A stretch of DNA of 5,323 nt from Chloroflexota bacterium (GTDB taxonomy: Bacteria; Chloroflexota; Limnocylindria; Limnocylindrales; CSP1-4): NCBI GenBank assembly GCA_013813905.1, contig JACCQX010000119.1, positions 1 through 5,323 on the forward strand. The letters run 5' to 3'. Positions within the stretch are counted from its first letter, which is position 1. Each line of letters begins with the position of its first letter. This document shows positions 1 through 5,211 of the stretch, in pieces. The notes beneath the pieces are model-generated. The model ran no database searches and was not told the DNA's origin. It saw only the letters and a list, made by a program, of their open reading frames with translations. A program made the position numbers and the translations under genes.

Positions 1-362
1 AGGGCGCCGACGTGGTGATCGGTGGCCACTCCTACGGCGGTCGCGTGGCCAGCCTGCTGGCCGCTGAACCGGACGTCGAGCTGGCTGGATTGGTGCTGCT
101 GAGCTATCCCCTGCATCGCCCCGGGGCCCCGGAGTGGGAGCCTCGGACGCGGCACTGGCCCGCCATCCGTTGTCCGGTACTGTGCCTTTCGGGTGAGTCG
201 GACCCCTTCACACGCATCGACCTGTTGCGCCAAGCAATGACCGAACGGCTGCCTTCGGCGAGCCTGGTTTCCTATCCCCGCGTCGGCCACGGTATGCGGG
301 CGGTCCTCGACGATGCGCTCGACGAGGTGATGTCCTTCATGGCGGCGCTGCCACATCGTTGA
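1..362 (+). CDS. Alpha/beta hydrolase, KANL3/TEX30-like (3' part)
   Basis: This is the C-terminal part of a serine alpha/beta hydrolase. The reading frame (codons from base 3) is open to the left edge, so the true start lies upstream and the GTG codons at 12 and 15 are internal valines. The nucleophile elbow GGHSYGGR carries Ser at 30-32. The acid is probably Asp in GESDPF (201-203), and the catalytic His is in VGHGM (288-290). The order and the sequence LVLLSYPLHRPG before a PVLCLSGESDPF strand resemble the KANL3/TEX30 (dienelactone hydrolase-related) group, which has small cytoplasmic members in bacteria. The full triad is present, so it is probably an active esterase or hydrolase, but the substrate cannot be told from sequence. 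The stop TGA is at 360-362. No signal peptide can be judged because the N-terminus is missing. It faces the aminotransferase gene convergently across 525 bases. Confidence 0.88.
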   Translation, partial: GADVVIGGHSYGGRVASLLAAEPDVELAGLVLLSYPLHRPGAPEWEPRTRHWPAIRCPVLCLSGESDPFTRIDLLRQAMTERLPSASLVSYPRVGHGMRAVLDDALDEVMSFMAALPHR

Positions 363-758
363 TCGGGGGTCGAGGATCGGGCAACTGCTCGGGGGCCTAC
401 CACAGGGCGACTCGCGGTGATCGAGCGGCTTGTCTGTCCGGCGCCGGAAGAGGGCGCCCGCAGGTGGCGCCGCAAACGCGCCGGCGGCTGATGGCCGAAC
501 CGCGCGGCCAGCCTACTGGTGCTATGGGTAACAGCTAGCTATAAGGAGTCGCCAGAGCCATTTGTCGACGCCCCGGTCCCTTCCCGAGGGTCGGTACTGA
601 TCGTGCTGGTACCGGTGAGTGCGGCGACGCGCCGGGCGTGGATGGGAGCGTGTGGCCAGCGAGTGTGATCGGCCACGAGACAAGCTTCCCGGCACTCCGG
701 ATCGCTGCTGGCGGTCCGGTACCCATAGTGCTGGTGCCGTGAGGTGCTCGTGCTCTGC

Positions 759-815
759 GGTCGCCAACTGACGGTGCGGTCGCCAACTGACGGTGCGTGC
801 GGCGACTGATGGTGC
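759..815. repeat. 19-bp tandem repeat, two exact copies plus one degenerate
   Basis: The unit GGTCGCCAACTGACGGTGC occurs exactly at 759-777 and 778-796. It is followed in register by a third copy at 797-815 that matches 14 of 19 positions and keeps CTGA(C/T)GGTGC. Read on the minus strand, the unit contains GTCAGTTGGCGACC. Closely spaced repeats of about 20 bp with a TTGGCGAC-like core are reminiscent of the multiple transposase-binding sites at the ends of IS21-family elements. No istA/istB remnant is recognisable nearby, so that origin is only a hypothesis. Other possibilities are a regulatory-protein binding array or a simple replication-slippage duplication. Confidence 0.85.
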
Positions 816-843
816 ACGGGCCAGGGCGGGGCGTGCAGGACCC

Positions 844-872
844 GCCGGGCGTCAGCGACCGGCGCGCCCGGC
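844..872 (-). terminator. GC-rich hairpin downstream of the aminotransferase
   Basis: GCCGGGCG (844-851) pairs perfectly with CGCCCGGC (865-872) across a 13-base loop, giving an all-GC 8-bp stem. It lies 15 bases beyond the aminotransferase stop codon on that strand. There is no T-tract after it, so it is not a classical intrinsic terminator. In GC-rich genomes such U-less hairpins can still mark 3' ends or stabilise the message, and the position is the main argument. Confidence 0.35.
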
Positions 873-887
873 AGCCCCATCCTCGTG

Positions 888-2045
888 TCAGGTCCGCAGT
901 CGAGACAGCCGGTCGGCAGCCGCCTGGAGCGTCTGGATACGCTTGGGGAAGGCGAAGCGAAGCTTACTGCGCCCCAGCTCCGCTCGCGAGTAGAAGCTGG
1001 AACCGGGCACGGCGGCGATACCGGGCTCGGCCACGATGCGCCGAGCGAACGTGACGTCGTCCTCGTCGGTGATGTCCCGGACGTCTGTCATGACGTAATA
1101 GGCGCCCTGCGGCACGGAGATGCGGAATCCCGCCCGCTGGAGCGCGCCCACCAGGACGTCGCGACGCTCCCGGTAGGCAGTCGCCATCCCGGTGTAGTAA
1201 CCCTCAGGCAGCGACAGGGCGGCCACGCCCGCCTGCTGTAGTGGTGCCGCGGCACCCACCGTGAGGAAGTCGTGGACCTTTCGGATGCCCGCCGTGAGCA
1301 CCGGCGACGCGATGACCCAGCCGACGCGCCAGCCGGTCACCGAGTAGGTCTTGGAGAGGGAATCGATGGTCACCGTCCGTTCCGCCATGCCCGGCAGCGT
1401 GGCCAACGGGATGTGCTCGCCCTCGTAGCGGATGTGCTCGTATATCTCGTCCGTAAAGGCGACCGCGTCGTGCTCCATGCACAGCTCCGCGATGAGCTCC
1501 AGCTCCTGGCGGTCGAACACCCGCCCTGTGGGGTTATGGGGCGTGTTGACGACGATGCCCCGGGTCCGTGGACCGAAGGCGGCGCGCAGCTCGTCCGGGT
1601 CGAAGCGCCAGCCCGGCTCGTGGAGGGTGACGTAGCGCGGGACGGCGCCCGACAGGATGGCGTCCGGGCCGTAGTTCTCGTAGAACGGCTCGAAGACGAC
1701 GATCTCATCACCCGGGTCCAGGATGGCGAGCATCGCGGCGACCATGCCCTCGGTGGCGCCGCAAGTCACCGTGACCTCCGTCTCCGGGGCGACCTCCCAG
1801 CCTGGATACCAGCGCGCCGTCTTGGCCGCGATGGCATCGCGGAACGCCTTGGCGCCCCAGGTGATGGCGTACTGGTTGATGTCGGCCCGGATCGCCTGGC
1901 AGGCGGCCTCCTTGACCTCCTCGGGTGCCTCGAAGTCAGGGAAGCCCTGGGCCAGGTTGACCGCGCCGTGTCGCATGGCCAGGCGCGTCATGTCCCGGAT
2001 GACCGACTCGGTGAAGGATCCCGCCTTGCGCGAGATGTGCGGCAT
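888..2045 (-). CDS. Class I/II PLP-dependent aminotransferase
   Basis: A complete 385-residue fold-type I aminotransferase of aspartate-aminotransferase subgroup I, the usual length for the family. It should be cytosolic and move an amino group from an amino acid to a 2-oxoacid through pyridoxal phosphate. Visible signatures are QGFPDF near residues 33-38, the phosphate-site loop CGATEG (95-100), NTPHNPTG (167-174, with Asn171 as cofactor-contacting Asn), FTDEIYE (197-203, Asp199 to the pyridine nitrogen and Tyr202), SLSKTYSVTGWRVGW (229-243, Schiff-base Lys232), and KLRFAFPK (361-368, Arg363 for the substrate carboxylate). The set resembles kynurenine/glutamine transaminase, methionine aminotransferase (YbdL) and DapC-like enzymes, so a specific substrate is not assigned. 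The ATG at 2043-2045 is preferred because TACCCT lies 7 nt upstream and the N-terminus fits the family; there is no Shine-Dalgarno. It is divergent from add. Confidence 0.96.
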   Translation of the reverse strand: MPHISRKAGSFTESVIRDMTRLAMRHGAVNLAQGFPDFEAPEEVKEAACQAIRADINQYAITWGAKAFRDAIAAKTARWYPGWEVAPETEVTVTCGATEGMVAAMLAILDPGDEIVVFEPFYENYGPDAILSGAVPRYVTLHEPGWRFDPDELRAAFGPRTRGIVVNTPHNPTGRVFDRQELELIAELCMEHDAVAFTDEIYEHIRYEGEHIPLATLPGMAERTVTIDSLSKTYSVTGWRVGWVIASPVLTAGIRKVHDFLTVGAAAPLQQAGVAALSLPEGYYTGMATAYRERRDVLVGALQRAGFRISVPQGAYYVMTDVRDITDEDDVTFARRIVAEPGIAAVPGSSFYSRAELGRSKLRFAFPKRIQTLQAAADRLSRLRT

Positions 2046-2052
2046 GGCTCAG

Positions 2053-2058
2053 AGGGTA
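2053..2058 (-). promoter_or_regulatory. -10 element for leaderless aminotransferase mRNA
   Basis: Read on the minus strand, TACCCT fits TANNNT and is followed by 7 nt (CTGAGCC) and then the ATG. This spacing places transcription start at or next to the start codon. No clear -35 hexamer is visible at the usual distance. There is no SD-like sequence before the ATG, which supports leaderless initiation. Confidence 0.5.
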
Positions 2059-2109
2059 GCGGGCCGGCTCTGGTGGGGCATGGCCGCCACCCATGTCCCG
2101 TCTGCTGGG

Positions 2110-2115
2110 TAAGCT
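2110..2115 (+). promoter_or_regulatory. -10 element for leaderless add mRNA
   Basis: TAAGCT fits TANNNT and ends 6 nt (CTGGCG) before the ATG at 2122, so the transcript would begin at the start codon. No Shine-Dalgarno is present, and no convincing -35 hexamer is seen near 2087-2092. It shares a 76-bp divergent region with the aminotransferase promoter, so RNA polymerase binding at the two sites could interfere. Confidence 0.5.
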
Positions 2116-2121
2116 CTGGCG

Positions 2122-3231
2122 ATGGTCCCGATGGAGACGATCCGCGCGGCGCCCAAGGTGCTCCTGCATGACCACCTCGATGGCGGCCTGCGACCGAGCA
2201 CGGTGATCGAGCTGGCGCGCGACATCGGGTATGTGCGGCTGCCCATGACCGATCCGCTCGAGCTCGGGCGTTGGTTCACCCAAGGTGCCGATCGCAAGAG
2301 CCTGGAGCTCTATCTGGATGGCTTCGAGCACACCGTCGCGGTGATGCAGACGCCTGAGGGCATCGAACGCGTCGCCGCCGAATGTGCCGAGGACCTCGCG
2401 GCCGATGGCGTGGTCTACGCCGAGGTCCGTTACGCGCCCGAGCTCTCCACACAGGGGGGCCTGGACCTCGATGCCGTGATGCGGTCCTGGCTGGCTGGCT
2501 TCCGCCGGGGAAGTGCCGCCGCAGCAGCCGCCGGCCGGCCCATCGAGATCCGAGCCATCGTCACTGCCATGCGCCAGTTCGCCCGCTCCGTGGAGATCGC
2601 CGAACTCTCCGTGCGGCATCGCGATGAAGGCGTGGTCGGCTTCGACATCGCGGGGCCGGAAGCCGGCTTTCCGCCGAGCCGGCACCTGGACGCGTTCCAG
2701 CTCATCCATCGCGCCAACTTTCATGTGACCATCCACGCCGGGGAAGCGTTCGGTCTGCCGTCCATCTGGGAGGCGCTCCAGTGGTGCGGCGCCGAGCGGC
2801 TAGGGCACGGCGTGCGCATCGTGGATGACATCCAGGTCGGCGCTGACGGACACCTCGCCATGGGGCGCCTCGCGACGTACGTGCGGGATCGCCGCGTGCC
2901 TCTGGAGATGTGCCCCACGTCCAACGTCCATACCGGGGCAGTGGCATCGATCGTGGACCATCCCATCGACATGCTGCGGCGTCTGCGCTTCCGCGTCACG
3001 GTGAACACGGACAACCGACTCATGAGCGACGTGACGCTGTCCTCTGAGTTCGAGACCTTGACGCGCGTCTTCCGTTTCGGCCTGGACGAGATGCAGTGGC
3101 TGACGCTCAACGCCATGAAGAGCTCGTTCGCGCCTTTCGACCACCGCCTGCGGCTGATCAACGGCGTGATCAAGCCCGGCTACGCTCGCCTCATGGCGGA
3201 GGCCATGGCCGAGGGGTCGACGGTCGCCTAA
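2122..3231 (+). CDS. add: Adenosine deaminase
   Basis: A complete 369-residue adenosine deaminase that converts adenosine or deoxyadenosine to inosine or deoxyinosine plus ammonia in the cytosol, for purine salvage. Amidohydrolase TIM-barrel signatures appear in order: HDHLDGGLR (16-24, zinc His16 and His18), YAEVRYAP (99-106), GFDIAGPE (173-180), HAGE (205-208, zinc His205 and catalytic Glu208), RLGHGVRI (226-233, His229), CPTSN (264-268) and VNTDNRLMS (294-302, zinc Asp297). The residue after the metal Asp is Asn298; the classical enzymes (mammalian, E. coli) have a second Asp here. The TDNRLMS form is, to my knowledge, usual in actinobacterial-type enzymes, so activity is still expected. 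The first ATG is chosen for its leaderless promoter; the ATG at 2131 is an alternative only three codons in. The stop TAA sits 10 bases from the convergent microprotein stop. Confidence 0.96.
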   Translation: MVPMETIRAAPKVLLHDHLDGGLRPSTVIELARDIGYVRLPMTDPLELGRWFTQGADRKSLELYLDGFEHTVAVMQTPEGIERVAAECAEDLAADGVVYAEVRYAPELSTQGGLDLDAVMRSWLAGFRRGSAAAAAAGRPIEIRAIVTAMRQFARSVEIAELSVRHRDEGVVGFDIAGPEAGFPPSRHLDAFQLIHRANFHVTIHAGEAFGLPSIWEALQWCGAERLGHGVRIVDDIQVGADGHLAMGRLATYVRDRRVPLEMCPTSNVHTGAVASIVDHPIDMLRRLRFRVTVNTDNRLMSDVTLSSEFETLTRVFRFGLDEMQWLTLNAMKSSFAPFDHRLRLINGVIKPGYARLMAEAMAEGSTVA

Positions 3232-3241
3232 GTGAGCTTCA

Positions 3242-3385
3242 CTAAGCCGCCAGTGCGAACTCCTCGCTGAGGTCGCTAAGGAGCCAGTTGGAGGAGCACT
3301 CGATGCAGCAGAGTTCGCTGCCCTCGAGCAGGGTAGGCTCGAGCCGGAGCTCGACCGCGCACCAGGGACACGAGATGGTGGTCAT
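3242..3385 (-). CDS. Zinc-ribbon microprotein (hypothetical)
   Basis: A 47-residue protein with two CxxC knuckles: SCPWC (Cys6, Cys9) and CCIEC (Cys27, Cys30, with Cys26 adjacent), spaced 17 residues apart. This is the layout of a minimal zinc ribbon, with an acidic, Ala-ending tail. The ATG at 3383-3385 is chosen because a GGAGG lies just upstream (3390-3394 on this strand, 4-nt spacer) and because the protein then starts directly at the ribbon. A longer 75-residue version from a GTG at 3467-3469 is possible and would add a charged, featureless N-terminus. It is convergent with add and divergent from the ParB-like operon. I do not recognise a named family. Zinc ribbons of this size commonly bind nucleic acid or protein partners, but nothing here shows which. 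Confidence 0.72.
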   Translation of the reverse strand: MTTISCPWCAVELRLEPTLLEGSELCCIECSSNWLLSDLSEEFALAA

Positions 3386-3460
3386 GTTGCCTCCATGGCG
3401 CCCGTCTCCGTCCGCGGGCGCCTCTTCTGTGACCACCATGCGGCGCCCGCGTGCCAGCTC

Positions 3461-3488
3461 TTGTGTCACGACGGACCTGGCGTAGGCT
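3461..3488 (+). promoter_or_regulatory. Promoter of the ParB-like/phosphoesterase operon
   Basis: TTGTGT (3461-3466) as -35 and TAGGCT (3483-3488) as -10 are separated by 16 bp. The -10 ends 7 nt before the ATG at 3496, which again predicts a leaderless transcript. The heptamer TAGGCTA also reads as a -10 on the opposite strand. Confidence 0.5.
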
Positions 3489-3512
3489 ATGTCAGATGAC
3501 CCGCCCCACCAA
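3484..3512 (-). promoter_or_regulatory. Promoter of the zinc-ribbon microprotein
   Basis: On the minus strand TTGGTG (3512 to 3507) and TAGCCT (3489 to 3484) are separated by 17 bp. Transcription would start near 3477, giving a leader of about 90 nt before the SD-preceded ATG at 3385, or about 8 nt before the alternative GTG at 3469. Its -10 overlaps the -10 of the divergent operon base for base. Confidence 0.35.
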
Positions 3513-4425
3513 GGGACGCCGACGCCCCGTGACGGCTTCAGCCGGCACGACGGACGAGGCCGCCACAGCGGAGCCCCAGGCCGATGTGACCGGCGCGTCA
3601 GACGATGCGGCGGCCGACGCTGATGCCCGCGAGGGGACAGCGCATGCGGTGGGCGGTGCGATCGCCTCGGCTGCGGCCTCGCTGGCGGGCAGCGTCGGCT
3701 CGGCTGCCTCCGCGGCCGCGTCGGTCGCTGCCGATTCCATGGGTTCCGTGGCGCGGCCCATCATCCAAGAGGTCGAGGAGATCGCCTCGGGCGCCCGGCG
3801 ACGGCTGGACGAGCGTGGTCGCGCGCGCAAGCGCAACGCCAGCAGGGGCGATCCCTCGGATCCGCTCAAGCTGCTGTATGACGTGCACCCGGAGGCGCGC
3901 CGGGCGGCTCCCCGCGAGGTCGGCCTCAAGATCGTGCCCATCGAATCCATCCTGGGCACGGCCGTCGAGGGACCGGCTCAGCGCGGTTCCGACTTCCTGC
4001 CACTCAAGCCACGTCGCGGGGCGGACTGGGAGGCGCGCTTCCGCAGGATCCAGAACGCCCTGGAGCGACTCGACACCCTGCCCCCAGTGGACCTGCTCAG
4101 ATTCGGCGATGGCTACTGGATCCTGGACGGGCACAACCGCGTGGGCGCGGGTCTGAAGATGGGGCAGGTCGCGGTCGATGCCAACGTGACCGATCTGCGC
4201 ATGCCCGGATCGACCGCCACCGCGTCACGGATAGCTCCCTACCTGGAAGGCAGTGGCGACCTGCGGGCGGCCGGTACGGGCCGCCGCCGCTCCACTTCGC
4301 GGGGGCGCGAGTCGGTGGAGCCCTCTCGCCTGGCGGCCGAGCGACAGGCACTCCACGATGCGGAGGCGGACGACGCCGTCACGAAGCGCACCCGCGACGC
4401 GGCCGACGGAGAAGGCGGGGCATGA
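3496..4425 (+). CDS. ParB/sulfiredoxin-fold domain protein with Ala-rich N-terminus
   Basis: A 309-residue protein. Residues 1-48 are polar and low-complexity. Residues 51-79 form an uncharged Ala/Ser/Gly-rich stretch. About 85-115 is a charged, probably helical segment ending in basic residues. About 140-237 is the folded domain, and 255-309 is a charged tail. The core reads DFLPLKPRRGADWEARF, then LPPVDLLRFGDGYWILDGHNR (195-215), then VAVDANVTDL. That is the ParB-N/sulfiredoxin-like pattern in which a 'DGHHR' turn follows a strand; here it is DGHNR (211-215). The superfamily includes ParB CTPases, nucleases, sulfiredoxin and small-molecule kinases, so the activity is open. There is no C-terminal helix-turn-helix, so it is not a canonical chromosome-segregation ParB. 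The ATG at 3496 is chosen over the upstream start at 3451 because TAGGCT lies 7 nt before it and the upstream start would overlap the promoter. It overlaps the phosphoesterase by ATGA. Confidence 0.8.
   Translation: MTRPTKGRRRPVTASAGTTDEAATAEPQADVTGASDDAAADADAREGTAHAVGGAIASAAASLAGSVGSAASAAASVAADSMGSVARPIIQEVEEIASGARRRLDERGRARKRNASRGDPSDPLKLLYDVHPEARRAAPREVGLKIVPIESILGTAVEGPAQRGSDFLPLKPRRGADWEARFRRIQNALERLDTLPPVDLLRFGDGYWILDGHNRVGAGLKMGQVAVDANVTDLRMPGSTATASRIAPYLEGSGDLRAAGTGRRRSTSRGRESVEPSRLAAERQALHDAEADDAVTKRTRDAADGEGGA
4408..4415 (+). promoter_or_regulatory. Ribosome-binding site of the phosphoesterase gene
   Basis: GGAGAAGG ends 6 nt before the ATG at 4422, inside the end of the preceding gene. 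It supports this start. It also contrasts with the SD-free, leaderless-looking starts of the first genes in transcripts in this window. Confidence 0.5.
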
Positions 4426-5093
4426 TCCGTCGACTCGAGGTGCCCTGGCCGGTCGGTCGGGGCGGGACGGAGGCGCCTGCCTTCCGCGTGCTGGCGGTAT
4501 CCGACGAGATCGATCCCGCCCTGGAGTTCGCGGAGGTCCGCCGCTCGCTGGGCCGCATAGACCTGGTCGTGGGCTGCGGTGATCTCGATCCGGGCTATCT
4601 CGCCATGCTGGGCGACGCCTTCATGGCGCCACTCCTCTTCGTGCACGGCAATCACGACCGTGGGATCGGCTGGTCCGAGCACCGCCACGTGCTGCCGGAC
4701 GCGCTGGTGGACGGCAAGCCCGTTCGCGTGGGCGCCATCCGACTGGCCGGCTTCAACTGGCCGGGAGCTCGCGAGGGCCGGGCCGATCGCGACGACCTGG
4801 GCGCCTGGATGCAGGTCCTGCGTCTGGCCGTCCGGCTCATCGGCCGGGGCGGCGAGCCGCTGCTGCTCATCAGCCACGTGCCACCGGCCGGTACGGGCGA
4901 CGTGCCGGTCGATCGATATCACCGCGGGTTCCGGGCCTACGACTGGCTGGCGCGCCGCCTCAACCCACCGCTCTGGCTCCACGGGCACTCGCCCCTGGCA
5001 GCCTGTCTCAGCCCATTCGACCGATTGGGCGCGACGCGCGTGGTGAACGTCACCGGGGCCACGCTGGTGGAGCTGCAGCCCGTCGCCACCTGA
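4422..5093 (+). CDS. Calcineurin-like metallophosphoesterase, variant metal site
   Basis: A 223-residue protein of the calcineurin-like phosphoesterase superfamily, close in size to single-domain YfcE/MJ0936-type members. The motifs are in order: VSDEID (26-31), GCGDLD (51-56, bridging Asp54), VHGNHD (74-79, Asn77 and His78), ISHVPP (150-155, His152) and LHGHSP (186-191, His189). All site 2 ligands (Asp54, Asn77, His152, His189) are present. Motif I should be DxH but reads D28-E29-I30, and the last motif should be GHxH but ends in Pro191, so both site 1 histidines are absent. Similar 'VSDE' proteins are, to my recollection, a recognisable bacterial subgroup. The first ~20 residues precede the usual first strand (FRVLAVSD). 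It has no signal peptide or membrane segment, so it should be cytosolic. It overlaps the ParB-like gene by ATGA, implying translational coupling. The substrate is unknown; catalysis may rely on one metal or be altered. Confidence 0.9.
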   Translation: MIRRLEVPWPVGRGGTEAPAFRVLAVSDEIDPALEFAEVRRSLGRIDLVVGCGDLDPGYLAMLGDAFMAPLLFVHGNHDRGIGWSEHRHVLPDALVDGKPVRVGAIRLAGFNWPGAREGRADRDDLGAWMQVLRLAVRLIGRGGEPLLLISHVPPAGTGDVPVDRYHRGFRAYDWLARRLNPPLWLHGHSPLAACLSPFDRLGATRVVNVTGATLVELQPVAT

Positions 5094-5211
5094 GAGAGCC
5101 CCCTCGGCCAGCGAGGTGTAAGATGGTCATCGAACAGCCGTAATACGTCGCCCGGATTCGTGATCGGTCGACGAGCGCTGTCCAGCCGGTGCCATTCGTC
5201 CGAGGGTCTGC
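5094..5211 (+). promoter_or_regulatory. Spacer with possible leader ORF before the MFS-like gene
   Basis: This 118-bp spacer holds a 5-bp stem CCTCG/CGAGG (5102-5106 with 5112-5116) and a -10-like TAAGAT (5119-5124) without a recognisable -35. It also holds a six-codon ORF, ATG to TAA at 5123-5143 (MVIEQP), preceded by GAGG with a 6-nt gap. TAAGAT overlaps the mini-ORF start, so if it is the promoter the mini-ORF would not be translated as written. None of these is firm. Confidence 0.3.

Larger units (their letters stand above)
363..887. other. 525-base intergenic stretch without a convincing gene
   Basis: This stretch lies between two convergent genes and has no ORF with recognisable protein motifs. 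Several overlapping minus-strand frames stay open (522-880), but their translations are Arg/Pro/His/Ser-rich with no domain, as expected from GC-rich non-coding DNA. It contains a 12-bp perfect palindrome TCCGGCGCCGGA (437-448), a 6-bp stem GGCGCC/GGCGCC (453-458 with 466-471), an 8-bp palindrome AGCTAGCT (533-540), a 9-bp inverted pair CTATGGGTA/TACCCATAG (522-530 and 720-728), a 6-bp inverted pair GTGGCC/GGCCAC (652-657 and 671-676), a 10-bp direct repeat GTGCGGCGAC (619-628 and 797-806) and a 19-bp tandem repeat (759-815). No tRNA-like T-arm was seen. It may be a decayed mobile element or simply a long spacer. Confidence 0.6.

Noticed and set aside
522..880. Overlapping minus-strand frames of 81-113 codons in the gene-free stretch
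   Set aside because: Several frames are open at once, the product is Ser/Arg/His/Pro-rich without a domain, and the frames run through the tandem repeat.
363..887. tRNA or small structured RNA in the gene-free stretch
   Set aside because: No GTTCGAATC-like T-arm or cloverleaf spacing was found, and the hairpins seen are isolated and short.
1272..2171. Long + strand frame opposite the aminotransferase (299 codons)
   Set aside because: It is antisense to a gene with every expected catalytic motif. The translation is Arg/Asp/Gly-rich with no domain, a GC-driven shadow.
3231..3243. AGTGA-GCT-TCACT inverted repeat between the convergent stops, considered as a bidirectional terminator
   Set aside because: The stem is only 5 bp with a 3-base loop and no T-tract on either side, too weak to call.
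3451..3495. Upstream start adding 15 residues to the ParB-like protein
   Set aside because: The extension overlaps the best promoter and has no ribosome-binding site, while the ATG at 3496 has a well-placed leaderless -10.
3496..4425. Chromosome-partition ParB (parABS locus)
   Set aside because: There is no ParA neighbour, no parS-like site, no helix-turn-helix after the N-domain, and no GERRxRA box.
4239..4988. Long - strand frame opposite the phosphoesterase (249 codons)
   Set aside because: It is antisense to two well-supported coding regions, has no recognisable motif, and its composition follows the codon bias of the + strand.
5102..5116. CCTCG/CGAGG hairpin after the phosphoesterase, considered as an intrinsic terminator
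   Set aside because: A 5-bp stem and no T-run follow it; it is mentioned within the spacer entry only.
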